Origin: Cryobacterium sp.
Lineage (GTDB): Bacteria; Actinomycetota; Actinomycetes; Actinomycetales; Microbacteriaceae
Length of the DNA: 64,000 nt
Direction of reading: 5' to 3'
Assembly: GCF_026786305.1 (NCBI RefSeq)
Contig: NZ_JAJAYI010000073.1
Coordinates: 17,919-81,918, forward strand
Part shown: one piece after another, positions 1-8,724 of the stretch
How positions within the stretch are numbered: the stretch's first letter is position 1
How the letters are laid out: every line of letters starts with the position of its first letter
Notes under the pieces: generated by a model
The model's input: only the letters and a program-made list of their open reading frames with translations
What the model was told of the DNA's origin: nothing
The model's database searches: none
Made by a program: the position numbers and the translations under genes

Positions 1-19
1 AGGCCTGGTTGGGGAAAGG

Positions 20-1129
20 CTAGAAACGGATGCTGTCGGTGCGGGCGGTCACGCTGGCCAACACGTCGCGCAGCACCTCCACGCCGATGCCGGGGCCGGT
101 CGGCACCCGCAGGTGCCCGTTCTCGAGCTCGAACGGTGCGGTGAGATCCTGCGCGAAATACCGGTTGGAGGCTGAGGTATCGCCCGGCAGTACGAAGTTC
201 GGCAGCGCGGCGAGGGCCACGTTGGCCGCCCGGCCGATGCCGGTTTCGAGCATGCCGCCGCACCAGACTGGCACGCCGTGGGCCGCGGCGACATCGTGGA
301 TGCGACGCGCCTCGAGGTAGCCGCCGACCCGGGCCGGCTTCACGTTGATAATGCTGCAGGCGCCGAGGGTGATCGCCGTTGCGGCGTCGCGGGCCGATTC
401 GATCGACTCGTCGAGACAGATCGGCGTGGCGATGAGCTTGGCCAGGTTGGCGTGGCCGAGCATGTCATCCTCCTTCATCGGCTGTTCCATCAGCAGCAGG
501 TCGAAGGGGTCGAGCAGGGCGAGGTGACGGGCATCGGCGAGGGTGTACGCGGTATTGGCGTCTACCTGCAGCAGAACGTCGGGGCCGAAACGTTCACGCA
601 CCGCCCGCACCGGCGCGAGGTCCCAGCCGGGTTCGATTTTCAGCTTGATGCGCAGGTAGCCCTCGGCAAGGTAGCCAGCGACGGCGTCGAGCAATTCGGG
701 GATCGAGTCCATGATGCCAACCGAGACGCCGGCCGGCACGGTGTCGCGCACCGCGCCGAGGTGGTTGCCGAAAGAGACACCGGTGGTTGTGAGTTGCGCA
801 TCGAGAATGGCCGTTTCAAGTACGGCCTTGCTCATCATGTGCCCCTTCACCGGTTCGAGCGCGGTGGCCACGAGTTCGGCGCTGAGCCGGTCGCCGAGCG
901 CCTGCAGCCGAGGCACGAGGTGGTCGCGAATGACCAGATCGCTCGCGTCGAGAAATTCGGAGCTGTAGAGGGGATGGGCGTCGGCAGCACACTCGGCCCA
1001 GCCCTCGGCATCCGATGTGATGACGCGCACCACGGTCACCTCCCGCTCGGTCGACGTGCCGAACGAGGTGCGGAACGGCCGCACCAACGGCATGTGCACG
1101 CGGCGTAGTTCGATGGTCTCGATTTTCAC
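20..1129 (-). CDS. menC: OSBS/NSAR-type enolase superfamily enzyme (MenC family)
   Basis: This 369-residue protein is a full-length member of the o-succinylbenzoate synthase / N-succinylamino acid racemase group of the muconate-lactonizing enzymes. The expected catalytic set is visible: the KLK lysines (K162, K164), metal ligands D190 (QVDAN), E215 (MEQP) and D240 (LDES), and the opposing lysine K264 (NVKPARVGG). The family either dehydrates SHCHC in menaquinone synthesis or racemizes N-succinylamino acids, and sequence alone does not separate the two. The ATG overlaps the stop of the upstream acyltransferase gene (ATGA), so the two are translationally coupled. No other men gene is present, and a COG3375 acyltransferase partner favours the racemase role. 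The family is certain; the substrate is inferred. Confidence 0.9.
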   Translation of the reverse strand: MKIETIELRRVHMPLVRPFRTSFGTSTEREVTVVRVITSDAEGWAECAADAHPLYSSEFLDASDLVIRDHLVPRLQALGDRLSAELVATALEPVKGHMMSKAVLETAILDAQLTTTGVSFGNHLGAVRDTVPAGVSVGIMDSIPELLDAVAGYLAEGYLRIKLKIEPGWDLAPVRAVRERFGPDVLLQVDANTAYTLADARHLALLDPFDLLLMEQPMKEDDMLGHANLAKLIATPICLDESIESARDAATAITLGACSIINVKPARVGGYLEARRIHDVAAAHGVPVWCGGMLETGIGRAANVALAALPNFVLPGDTSASNRYFAQDLTAPFELENGHLRVPTGPGIGVEVLRDVLASVTARTDSIRF

Positions 1130-2007
1130 GCTGTTCCTCCTGGTTCGAGTCGGTACCAGCCGTCACGGCTGACCCCGCGGGCTATATGCCCTGAAGCGAA
1201 TACGTCGGTGAGGATGGAGCGGATGCTCCGCCGCCACTCGGCCGCGAGCTGCGGGTTCTTCGCGCGCAGCGCCACAATGTCAGTGGGGACCCGGCACCAC
1301 CGGGCGCCGCCCACCGCGATGAGCACGGGGTCTCCGTCGGGGCCGAGTCGGAGCACATCGTTGGCTCCGAAGTCGGGGCGCCGGGCCGCAAGCGGGCGGT
1401 CTTCACTGCAGGCGGCCGACTCGTCGCTCGTGAGGGGCCAGACGGCGACCAGACGGTCGCTTTCGTCGTTGGCGTTCATCCCGCCCTGCATGGGGCCGTA
1501 GAAATCGACGGCGTACTCGCTCGTGTAGGCGCCCAGTTTGGTGAGGTTGAAGCGGGCGTTGCGGCTGACCAGGGGATCGAAGGTCCAGGTCATTTCGGTC
1601 AGGTCGCGAGCCAGCCCCCAGGCCCGCTGGTGCTGTTTGAGGGCGAAGCCCACGCCACGGTCGCTGATGCCGGGTAGAACCCCGGCGATCAGGGAGTACA
1701 TCGACGGCGCCTGCCTGGCGGGGGACCGCGGGGTGACGATCGCCGCGGCAGCGCCGACGAGGCGGCCGGCCCGGTCTCGGGCCGCGGTAACGTTGCAGCC
1801 GGCGTGGCTGATGCTGCGCAGCAGTTCGGAGGAGATGGCGCTCTCGCCCGGCGGCAGCAGCCAGATCGTATTGAACAAGGTTTCGATCTCGAGAAAACCA
1901 GCGAGGCTGCCCTCGTCGCGCACTCGAACGTCGGCCGATTCAGACGCAATCCGAGCCGCAGTCTGGGCCTGCTCCGTCAGAGCGGTAAAGGACGGTTTCT
2001 GGAACAT
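1126..2007 (-). CDS. COG3375-type GNAT acyltransferase, possible amino acid N-succinyltransferase
   Basis: The product of about 293 residues belongs to the predicted GNAT group COG3375. The most telling block is TWTFDPLVSRNARFNLTKLG, followed by Y..DFYG and a DRL segment, all typical of that group. The reading frame extends upstream to 2055, but the ATG at 2007 begins the part resembling a protein N-terminus (MFQKPSFTALTEQ) and is preferred. It is the first gene of a two-gene unit with the MenC-family enzyme. In Geobacillus, a GNAT succinyl-CoA:D-amino acid N-succinyltransferase works with an NSAR racemase, and this pairing resembles that arrangement. The third enzyme, an M20-type desuccinylase, is not in the window. 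Substrate is inferred. Confidence 0.75.
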   Translation of the reverse strand: MFQKPSFTALTEQAQTAARIASESADVRVRDEGSLAGFLEIETLFNTIWLLPPGESAISSELLRSISHAGCNVTAARDRAGRLVGAAAAIVTPRSPARQAPSMYSLIAGVLPGISDRGVGFALKQHQRAWGLARDLTEMTWTFDPLVSRNARFNLTKLGAYTSEYAVDFYGPMQGGMNANDESDRLVAVWPLTSDESAACSEDRPLAARRPDFGANDVLRLGPDGDPVLIAVGGARWCRVPTDIVALRAKNPQLAAEWRRSIRSILTDVFASGHIARGVSRDGWYRLEPGGTA

Positions 2008-2354
2008 CTGCCCAGTATGGTCGAGTCGCGGACGGTGATCTTTAGCGCCCAGCATGAAAAAATGGTCGGTTTGTGGTCGCGCAGCACAATACGGGTTGGC
2101 TACGGTGCACGAATGACCCCTTTGGGCCTGTTCGTCGGTGACCGTTCCCGCTGGCTAATCCGATTGTCGCGAGGGTCGGCGGCGCGACCGCGTCGAAGAC
2201 GTGCAGACCGGGGTACTGGCCTATTCGACGCTGCCGGACCAGCCGATCGATGACACTCGGCGCGATGGCATTCTCGGCCGGCAGGTGCCCGAGCCGGCTG
2301 GTCGACGCCACCGGAACGCTCGCGCGGTCAGCGCGTTCGGTGCACACTAGCCAG
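2008..2354. other. Intergenic region between divergent genes, no gene recognised
   Basis: This 347-bp stretch separates the acyltransferase gene on the minus strand from the acylphosphatase gene on the plus strand. Open frames cross it on both strands, but none gives a recognisable protein or a convincing ribosome binding site. The divergent layout means it should carry promoters for both sides, though I could not pick out a clear -10/-35 pair. Confidence 0.5.
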
Positions 2355-2624
2355 GTGATTCGTAAACGAGTGCTCGCGCGAGGCGAGGTGCAGGGCGTCG
2401 GATTTCGGTACCACGCAAAGGCCGAGGCGCTGCGCCTCGGGCTGGTCGGGTATGCCCGCAACCGGTCTGACGGATCGGTGGAACTCGAGATCGAGGGGCG
2501 GGAGGCATCCGTTTCGCGCATGCTGGCCTGGTTGCAGGTCGGCCCGCGCTATGCCGTTGTGACCGCGCTCGAGGTGAGCGATATCGCTGCAACGGGCGAA
2601 CGGGAGTTTCAGATCACCGGCTGA
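2355..2624 (+). CDS. acyP: Acylphosphatase
   Basis: An 89-residue acylphosphatase, the normal size for this family, which hydrolyses carboxyl-phosphate bonds. The signature VQGVGFRYHA is near the N-terminus, with the phosphate-binding arginine in FRY and the catalytic asparagine in YARNRSDGSVE. The frame is open from 2250, but the upstream part has no family similarity. The GTG at 2355 places the first strand (RKRVLARGEVQG) where acylphosphatases begin, so I use that start. It stands alone, 72 bp before a membrane-protein gene on the same strand. Confidence 0.9.
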   Translation: MIRKRVLARGEVQGVGFRYHAKAEALRLGLVGYARNRSDGSVELEIEGREASVSRMLAWLQVGPRYAVVTALEVSDIAATGEREFQITG

Positions 2625-2696
2625 GGTCGGGGGCCGCCCAGCGCTGGCGTAGCGTTGTCCTATGACCGCGCGCACGAGTCCCGCCGGGGGATGGGA

Positions 2697-3350
2697 ATGA
2701 CAGCGCGCACCGCGTTCGGTTTGGCGCGCCTCGGACTGGCAGCGGGCGGGCTCGTCGCCCTGATCGGCTATTTTCGGTACACCCTCGGTGTGACCACGTT
2801 TGCGATTACCAATTTTTTCAGCTATTTCACGGTGCAGAGCGCCATTGCGTCGGTTTTCGTCTTCGTGACGGCCGCCGTGGTCGCGTTACGACGGCCCACC
2901 GACCCGGCCTGGCTCGACATGTTGCGGGCCATGGTCACGACCTACATTCTGGTCTCTGGCGTCGTCTACGGCATCATCGTCTGGCAATCGTCGGGGGCGA
3001 ACTACTCGATCGAGGTGCCGTGGTCGAGCCAGCTACTGCACTTCGTGATTCCGCTCTGCGCCCTCATCGACTGGATCGTGGACCCGTTCAAGGCCCGCCT
3101 ACCCTGGAAATATCTCGGCTGGGCCATCGTGTTCCCCGTGTTCTGGCTGGTCTTCACGCTCCTTCGCGGACCGATCGTGGGATGGTACCCGTACTTCTTT
3201 CTCGACGCCCGCCAGGTGAGCGGCCCCGGTGAGACCGTGTTCTATTGCCTGATCACTGTGGGAATCATTACCGGCATTGCTTCGCTGCTCACCTGGCTCA
3301 CCCGGATCAGGCGGATGCCGCGCCACCTGCTTGCGCCTTGGCGCGCCTGA
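2697..3350 (+). CDS. Pr6Pr-type six-helix membrane protein
   Basis: A membrane protein of about 217 residues with roughly six hydrophobic helices, matching the actinobacterial Pr6Pr family, whose function is unknown. Family-like features are the FFSYFTVQSAI segment after the first helix, the LLHFVIPLCALIDWIVDP block in the centre and the GWYPYFFLD motif before the last helices. The open frame begins at 2655, but a purine-rich GGGGGATGGGA stretch lies directly before the ATG at 2697, which also begins a normal positively charged N-terminus (MTARTAFGLARLG). It ends one base before the convergent amine oxidase gene. No specific role can be assigned. Confidence 0.8.
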   Translation: MTARTAFGLARLGLAAGGLVALIGYFRYTLGVTTFAITNFFSYFTVQSAIASVFVFVTAAVVALRRPTDPAWLDMLRAMVTTYILVSGVVYGIIVWQSSGANYSIEVPWSSQLLHFVIPLCALIDWIVDPFKARLPWKYLGWAIVFPVFWLVFTLLRGPIVGWYPYFFLDARQVSGPGETVFYCLITVGIITGIASLLTWLTRIRRMPRHLLAPWRA

Positions 3351-3351
3351 G

Positions 3352-4761
3352 CTACTGTTTGGGCTCCGCGAGGAACGGTTCGAGCGCGGTGAGCGCGGCC
3401 GCGAGAAAAGCTTCGTCGTCGAGTTCGGACAGCCGGGTTGCGTTTTCGGCGGCGACCATGCCCAAGAGGACGGGTTCGCCGGTGAGCGGCATCATGTTGA
3501 CCCAGACCGGAAAGTCGGCGTCTTCGCCGACGATGGTCCAGAGGCGGGCCGCGGTATCCCAGAACGGCACGTCGAAGCGCAGCCAGATTTTGTCGACCAG
3601 GCCCATGCCGAGGGCGGCGATGGCACCGCGGTGGGCGAACGGCAGCGCGGGCGAAAACTCGATCGCCGCGTTCTTCAGCACACCAAGCGGCACCGTCACG
3701 ATGACGCGATCGGCCGACAGCGACTCGCCGGTGCCGAGTCGCAGGCTCACACCGCGGTCGTCGTGGGCAACACGGTTGACCACGCTCGAGAGCAGCAGCT
3801 CGAGGCCCTCCGCGTCACTGGTCAGCAGCGTTGCATAGCCGCCGACCACGATCTGGTCGTCGTCGGCGCTCGCGATGTCGGTCGTGTACCAGGCCGATTG
3901 CTGGCTCGGGGTGGCCCCGGTTTCGATCTTTAGCTTCGTGGCGATTTCGTACTCGAGCCAGTCGGCATCCGAGAGGCCGTCGGCGTTCGGGGTTTTCGAG
4001 AGGTTGGCTTCGCCCGAGTCGATCAGCGCACGTTCGACCGAGACGTCCTGCTGCTGGTCGGCAGCCCAGTCGAGGGCACCTGCGACGACCTGCGCGCCGA
4101 GCGGGGACACCGTGACGACGGCACCGGCTCGGGTGCGCACCTCGGGGGTACGCACGAACGGCAACAGCGTCACCCCGAGAGCGGTCAGCTCGTCGTCCAG
4201 AGCAGTGACGGAGCTACGGTGCACGAACGAGGGGCCGCGTTCGATCGGAAAGGGCCAGTCGCCATTGACCGTGTCGATGCGTCCGCCGATGCGGTCGCGG
4301 GCCTCGATGACGAGCACGCTGAAGCCGGCGTCGACGAGTTCGCGCGCGGCGGTGATGCCGGCGATTCCGGCGCCGACGATCGTGATGCGCTCGCCGGGAG
4401 CCGCGACATCCCGCACCTGGCTGGCCGCGAGAAGGCCCGAAGCTCGGGCGCCCTGAACGGTGCCTGGCTCATCGACCGCGGTCGCTTCGCCGGCGAAAAA
4501 TACGCGGGCGTCGACGGCCTGGCCGAGGGCCGCTCGGTGCTCGGGCGTGGCGCCGACGGCGGCGTAGCTGAAGGATCCGCGGGAGAAGGCGTCAGCCGAC
4601 CAGTTGGTGCGGGAGACCGTCACTGGTTGGGGCACCAGCGACGGTGTGAGAGTGGTGGGTGAAGCGGATGTCGTCGGCACCGGCGCCGGCGTCACGCAGG
4701 CCGCGAGGGCCAACACGGAAAAACCCGACGCCGTGCCGAGCAGAAAAGTGCGCCGCTTCAC
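3352..4761 (-). CDS. Flavin amine oxidase family lipoprotein with circularly permuted FAD domain
   Basis: The 469-residue protein starts (GTG) with a twin-arginine signal (KRRTFLLG) and a lipobox LAAC with Cys22, so it is probably exported folded and lipid-anchored. Residues 51-116 carry the block that normally ends a monoamine/polyamine oxidase: NWSADAFSRGSFSYAAVG, then VFFAGEAT, then a GTVQGARASG segment. The normal N-terminal Rossmann block follows at 126-161 (IVGAGIAGITAAREL, then EARDRIGGR), then the substrate domain. The protein stops after a helix, LEPFLAEPKQ, where the family usually continues into the W.ADAFSRG block. It is therefore intact but rearranged. The substrate is unknown; polyamines or aromatic amines are possible. 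It follows the SDR gene on the same strand after 223 bp. Confidence 0.88.
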   Translation of the reverse strand: MKRRTFLLGTASGFSVLALAACVTPAPVPTTSASPTTLTPSLVPQPVTVSRTNWSADAFSRGSFSYAAVGATPEHRAALGQAVDARVFFAGEATAVDEPGTVQGARASGLLAASQVRDVAAPGERITIVGAGIAGITAARELVDAGFSVLVIEARDRIGGRIDTVNGDWPFPIERGPSFVHRSSVTALDDELTALGVTLLPFVRTPEVRTRAGAVVTVSPLGAQVVAGALDWAADQQQDVSVERALIDSGEANLSKTPNADGLSDADWLEYEIATKLKIETGATPSQQSAWYTTDIASADDDQIVVGGYATLLTSDAEGLELLLSSVVNRVAHDDRGVSLRLGTGESLSADRVIVTVPLGVLKNAAIEFSPALPFAHRGAIAALGMGLVDKIWLRFDVPFWDTAARLWTIVGEDADFPVWVNMMPLTGEPVLLGMVAAENATRLSELDDEAFLAAALTALEPFLAEPKQ

Positions 4762-4984
4762 GATTGGCCTGGTTCAGAACGGCGGATCTCGGGTCTGCGC
4801 CCGCAGTGGTTCAATCCGGCGCCAGTCATGAGACCAAACTACCGCAGACCGCCCCGAAGCCTCGGGCTGAGACGACGACGTTACCGATTTGAGTTGTCAT
4901 TGCCGCCCCGCGGGCAGCTGGGGGCTGGTTCAGGAGATTCGTGTCAGCGTCCGCCGGCACCGCGTCGACCCAACAGGCCACGGC

Positions 4985-5788
4985 TCAGGACGGGCGGCGT
5001 TCCTCGGCCACGGAGTTTCCGCCGTCGACGACGATCACCTGCCCGGTGACGTAGGCGGCCCCCGGCGAGGCGAGAAACGCGATGACGGATGCGACCTCCC
5101 CCGGCGTCCCGCTGCGTGCGGCCGGAACAAGGGCACCTTCCAGAGCTTCGCTCGTGAGCTGGGAGCCGGTCGCGATCCAGCCCGGGGCGACGACGTTTGA
5201 CGTGATGCCGGCTGCTGCCTCGTCGACGGCGAGGGCACGGGCCAGCCCAACCAGCCCGGCCTTGGCCGCGGAGTAGGCGATATCGCCGCGGCTCGCCATG
5301 ATCGTTCCGCTGACGCTCGACACCGTCACGATGCGGCCCCAGCCGGCCGCGCGCATGAAACCGATCACGGTGCGCGTGGCGTGAAACGCCGTGGACAGGT
5401 TGATAGCGAGGCCGTGATCCCACTCGGCGGGGCTGGTCAGAATGTCGCCGTGGCCCATCTCGGCGTCCCCGACCGCGACCATACCGGCGTTGTTCACGAG
5501 GATCGTTGGTTGGTGCCCGCTCGCAGCGAGCGCCGCCTCCAGCCCTGCGGCACCCGCGACCGAGTCGAGGGTGCAGACGATTCCGATGGCATCGAGGCCG
5601 TCTGCGGCCAGCTCCTGCGCGCGGTCGTGCACCCGCGCCGTGGTGCCGGTGAGGATCACCCGAGCGCCGAGTTCGCCGAGCATCCGTGCTGCTGCGAAGC
5701 CGATACCGGCGGCGCTGCCCGCCCCGGTGACGAGCGCCGTACGCCCACCGAGGTCGAGGGCGGCCGGGAGCGCGTGGGCAAGAGTCAT
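4985..5788 (-). CDS. SDR family NAD(P)-dependent oxidoreductase
   Basis: A classical short-chain dehydrogenase of 267 residues. The nucleotide-binding glycine motif is at 21-30 (TGAGSAAGIG), NNAG at 99-102, the catalytic serine region at 157-160 (SSVS), and the YxxxK pair at Y172 and K176. The C-terminal GQVIVVDGG segment is typical of FabG-like enzymes. It lies just downstream of the large methyltransferase gene, separated by 9 bp, and probably shares its transcript. The substrate cannot be told from sequence; the annotation 3-oxoacyl-ACP reductase would be too specific. Confidence 0.88.
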   Translation of the reverse strand: MTLAHALPAALDLGGRTALVTGAGSAAGIGFAAARMLGELGARVILTGTTARVHDRAQELAADGLDAIGIVCTLDSVAGAAGLEAALAASGHQPTILVNNAGMVAVGDAEMGHGDILTSPAEWDHGLAINLSTAFHATRTVIGFMRAAGWGRIVTVSSVSGTIMASRGDIAYSAAKAGLVGLARALAVDEAAAGITSNVVAPGWIATGSQLTSEALEGALVPAARSGTPGEVASVIAFLASPGAAYVTGQVIVVDGGNSVAEERRPS

Positions 5789-5797
5789 TGCGTCAGG

Positions 5798-7492
5798 TTA
5801 GCGCCCCGCGCCCGAGCCGGTGGTGCTGGGCGGCGACACTGTCAGGAAGCCGTCGGCCAGCAGCTCGCGTACCCTCGGCAGCAGTTCGCCGCTCAGCAAG
5901 GCCTCGTCGGCGTCGAGTAACTGGGCGAGAGCTCCGATGATGGCGCCGACGGCGAGGTCGCCGTCGCAGGCGCCGACCAGCCCGGCCAGAGCGGTGTCGA
6001 GCGAAACCGAACGGCCGAATCCGCTGCCCTGATGCAGGGTCATGAGTGTCGGATCCTGCTGACCTGGCCAGTAGTGGCGTTCTTCGGTGACGTCAGAGGC
6101 CACGGTGAGATTCGTTTGCAACAGGCGCGCGTCATCCGTTTGTGCCTGCCAGTCGTGCGCCGCGAGGCACTCGGCGAGGTGCGCGCCGAGCCCAGCCGGG
6201 TTGTGACCGAGGGCGTCGGGCAACCGTTCGAGGCGGCGCAGGGTGGGTTCGGTGGCGGACGCCACGCTCAGAGTTTCGTCGGGCATTCCTCGGGGCTCTG
6301 CGTCTGTCGGCAGCCGCAGCAGCAGGTAGCCGAACCCGACCCGGCGTACACCGCGCGTCTCGAAGTCGTTCAGCCAGGCGTTGTACAGCCGGTCGAAGTC
6401 GGGGCCGGGGCGGGTGCCGCCGTCGCGAATCCAGGTCTCGGCATACTCACCCGGTGACTGTACCTCACGTTCAATGATCCATGCGTCGAGCGCTGCACGA
6501 GCCGTCGCAGATTCTCCGGCTTCCGGCGTGAGCCAGTGCTCGAGCCGCTCGAAGGCATCCGTTTCGTCGTGGTATTCCCAGTTGCCGAGCAACTGGACGA
6601 CGCCGCCGGGAGTGAGATGATCAGCAGCCCCGCGCACAACGGCCTCGACCAGGGCGTCGCCGACCATCCCTCCGTCGCGATACTCGTAGCTCGGCACCCC
6701 CTCGGCCCGCGGCGTGATCACGAACGGCGGATTCGAAATGATGTGGTCGAACCGCTCCCCGATCACCGGCTCGAACAGGCTACCGAACCGAAATTCGATG
6801 TTGTAGATGTCGTTCAGCTCGGCGTTCAGCGCCGCGAGTTCGAGCGCACGCACCGAGATGTCGGTCGCGACGACGCACTCGGCGTGCCGAGAGGCGTGCA
6901 TGGCCTGAATTCCGCATCCCGTGCCGATGTCGAGCGCGCGCTCCACCGGGGTCGGCATCATGAGTGCGCTGAGGGTGCGCGAGGCGCCGCCGATGCCGAG
7001 AACGTGTGTTTCGCCGAGCGGATGCCCCAGCGCCAACTCCCCCAGGTCGCTCACGATCCACCAGCTGCCGGCCCCGTGGGCGTCGATGAAGCTGTACGGG
7101 CGCAGGTCGACGAGCGGGCACAGGAGCGCATCCGGTGCGGTCACGCCTCTTGCGCCGGCACGTTCGACAGCGGGCGGTCGATCAATTCCATCGACCGCTC
7201 TGACGAGCCCGAGTTGCTCGGCTCCGGCCGCCCCAAGAGCCGGCAACGCGGCATCGAGGTCGGCGCGCGGCACCGCGTCCCCGAGCAGGAACAGCCGGGC
7301 AAGAGTCGCGGCGGGCTCGTTCCGGTCGAGCGTGGTGGCGAGCGCGGCGAGCGCCCGCCGGGCCGGAACCCGCTGATTGCGGCGGAGGGCGGCATCCGCT
7401 TCGATGCCCCACAAGCCGGTCAGGCCGGGAACCGAGAAGTGGGCGGCGGCAAGGTCGGTGCGCAGGCGGGAAATAAGAGTTGCAGAAGTCAC
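5798..7492 (-). CDS. Large class I SAM-dependent methyltransferase (NPPF type)
   Basis: A protein of about 564 residues. An N-terminal alpha-helical region of about 150 residues precedes a Rossmann methyltransferase core with ALDIGTGCGIQAMHASRH, then VATDIS, then the substrate-binding motif ISNPPFVITP. The NPPF motif is shared with PrmC/HemK and RsmC-like enzymes that methylate amide or exocyclic nitrogens. A C-terminal region of about 180 residues follows. This three-part layout resembles an actinobacterial family I know only as DUF7059/DUF7782 methyltransferases. The frame is open to 7897, but that part overlaps the hydroxylase gene in another frame, so the GTG at 7492 (VTSATLISRL) is used. 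The substrate is unknown. Confidence 0.85.
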   Translation of the reverse strand: MTSATLISRLRTDLAAAHFSVPGLTGLWGIEADAALRRNQRVPARRALAALATTLDRNEPAATLARLFLLGDAVPRADLDAALPALGAAGAEQLGLVRAVDGIDRPPAVERAGARGVTAPDALLCPLVDLRPYSFIDAHGAGSWWIVSDLGELALGHPLGETHVLGIGGASRTLSALMMPTPVERALDIGTGCGIQAMHASRHAECVVATDISVRALELAALNAELNDIYNIEFRFGSLFEPVIGERFDHIISNPPFVITPRAEGVPSYEYRDGGMVGDALVEAVVRGAADHLTPGGVVQLLGNWEYHDETDAFERLEHWLTPEAGESATARAALDAWIIEREVQSPGEYAETWIRDGGTRPGPDFDRLYNAWLNDFETRGVRRVGFGYLLLRLPTDAEPRGMPDETLSVASATEPTLRRLERLPDALGHNPAGLGAHLAECLAAHDWQAQTDDARLLQTNLTVASDVTEERHYWPGQQDPTLMTLHQGSGFGRSVSLDTALAGLVGACDGDLAVGAIIGALAQLLDADEALLSGELLPRVRELLADGFLTVSPPSTTGSGAGR

Positions 7493-7527
7493 CCGTCCAT
7501 TCAACTCGATGCGCGGCCGACGCCCCG

Positions 7528-8724
7528 TCACAGCCAGCGCATGGTGAATGCCCGGGCCACGAGCTCGTTGGCCGGTGGCAGCGTGAGCGAGCGCACGAGG
7601 GCGTTGCGAGCGCCAAGCCGCAGGCCGTGCGCCGGCCGGCCCATCTGCATGTTGAATGCTGCCTGCCGGACCGCACGGCGAGCGGCGTCGCGGCGGGTAC
7701 GGTCGTAGTCGGCCAGCACGGATGCCGCCTCCCCCGGCGCCAGCAGCGCCCGCTGCAGCGCCGGCGCGAGTGCAACGGCGTCGAGCCAGCCGAGGTTCAT
7801 GCCCTGCCCGCCGATCGGACTGATCTGGTGTGCCGCGTCGCCGACCAGCACGATGCGGCCGGCGGGCCGCGGCTGAGGCAGCGGCCCGGGGCGCCAATGC
7901 CCCGCGCGCGACGGCCCCTCCCCCAGCGGCTCCGAGTGCATCCGCCCCGCGAGCCTCTGCTGCACGGCGAACGCGCTGGCCGCTCCGAGCGGCTCGGCAA
8001 CCCTCACTCCTGTTCGATGACGGATGAGCGCGGCCAGGTCGGCGCTGTCGGCATTCGCGGCCAGAAAATCGGTCATCGCCACCCAGCGGCGTCGGGCACC
8101 GGGCAGCGGAAACGACTCGACCACCCCGCCGCGCTCGAAATAGAGCACCGCACCGGTGTCGCTCGGTCCGGGGTCGGCGAAGTCACCCATGAGATAGGTT
8201 TCGTGACGGCCGAGCTGCCGCCAGGCAATGCCGGCCGCTTGGCGCACCCCACTGCGCGCACCGTCCGCGCCGATCACATAGCGGGCCTCGATCGGGCCAG
8301 AGTCGGTCGAGAGTTCGACGGCGTCGCCGCGGCACTGAACCCCGGTGACCGTTACGCCGCTGCGATACCGGTCGGGCCGCAACTGCTCGAACCGGCCGAG
8401 CAGCAGGGCCTCCGTCTCGTATTGCGGCAGGGCGACGACGAACGGATACCCCGGCGCAGCCCGCTCGAACGACATCTTCCCGAGCCTCCGGCCGTCGCAG
8501 CGCACCTCCCCCGCGGGAATCCGCACAGCCCGCTCGAGCACGGCGTCGGCGACACCGATACCGGCGAGGGCGCGCAGCAACGGCGGGTGGATACCGATCG
8601 CCCTCGAGCGGAGCGACGGCTGCTCCCGCTGCTCGAGCACCTCGACATCCAGTCCGCCTACGGCCAGCACGCAGGCAAGCATCGTGCCGACCGGACCCCC
8701 GCCGACGATAACGACGTCACGCAT
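7528..8724 (-). CDS. FAD-dependent monooxygenase of the type III PKS cassette (SrsC-like)
   Basis: A 398-residue aromatic-hydroxylase-type flavoprotein. The dinucleotide motif VIVGGGPVGTMLA is at the N-terminus, the DG motif appears as VIGADGARSGVRQ, and the FAD-ribityl motif as GDAAHQISPIGGQGMNLG. In the Streptomyces srsABC cluster the third enzyme is a flavin hydroxylase that converts alkylresorcinols to hydroquinones/quinones, and this gene occupies the equivalent place. Its start overlaps the end of the upstream methyltransferase gene by 8 bp. Assignment to that pathway is from context; the flavoprotein family is certain. Confidence 0.85.
   Translation of the reverse strand: MRDVVIVGGGPVGTMLACVLAVGGLDVEVLEQREQPSLRSRAIGIHPPLLRALAGIGVADAVLERAVRIPAGEVRCDGRRLGKMSFERAAPGYPFVVALPQYETEALLLGRFEQLRPDRYRSGVTVTGVQCRGDAVELSTDSGPIEARYVIGADGARSGVRQAAGIAWRQLGRHETYLMGDFADPGPSDTGAVLYFERGGVVESFPLPGARRRWVAMTDFLAANADSADLAALIRHRTGVRVAEPLGAASAFAVQQRLAGRMHSEPLGEGPSRAGHWRPGPLPQPRPAGRIVLVGDAAHQISPIGGQGMNLGWLDAVALAPALQRALLAPGEAASVLADYDRTRRDAARRAVRQAAFNMQMGRPAHGLRLGARNALVRSLTLPPANELVARAFTMRWL

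Noticed and set aside
2042-2521. Open reading frame of 159 codons on the minus strand over acyP and its upstream spacer
   Set aside because: It covers the acylphosphatase gene in antisense, has no recognisable domain and no good ribosome binding site.
7493-7897. N-terminal extension of the large methyltransferase gene
   Set aside because: This part overlaps the flavin hydroxylase gene in another frame and is Arg/Ala-rich without domain features.
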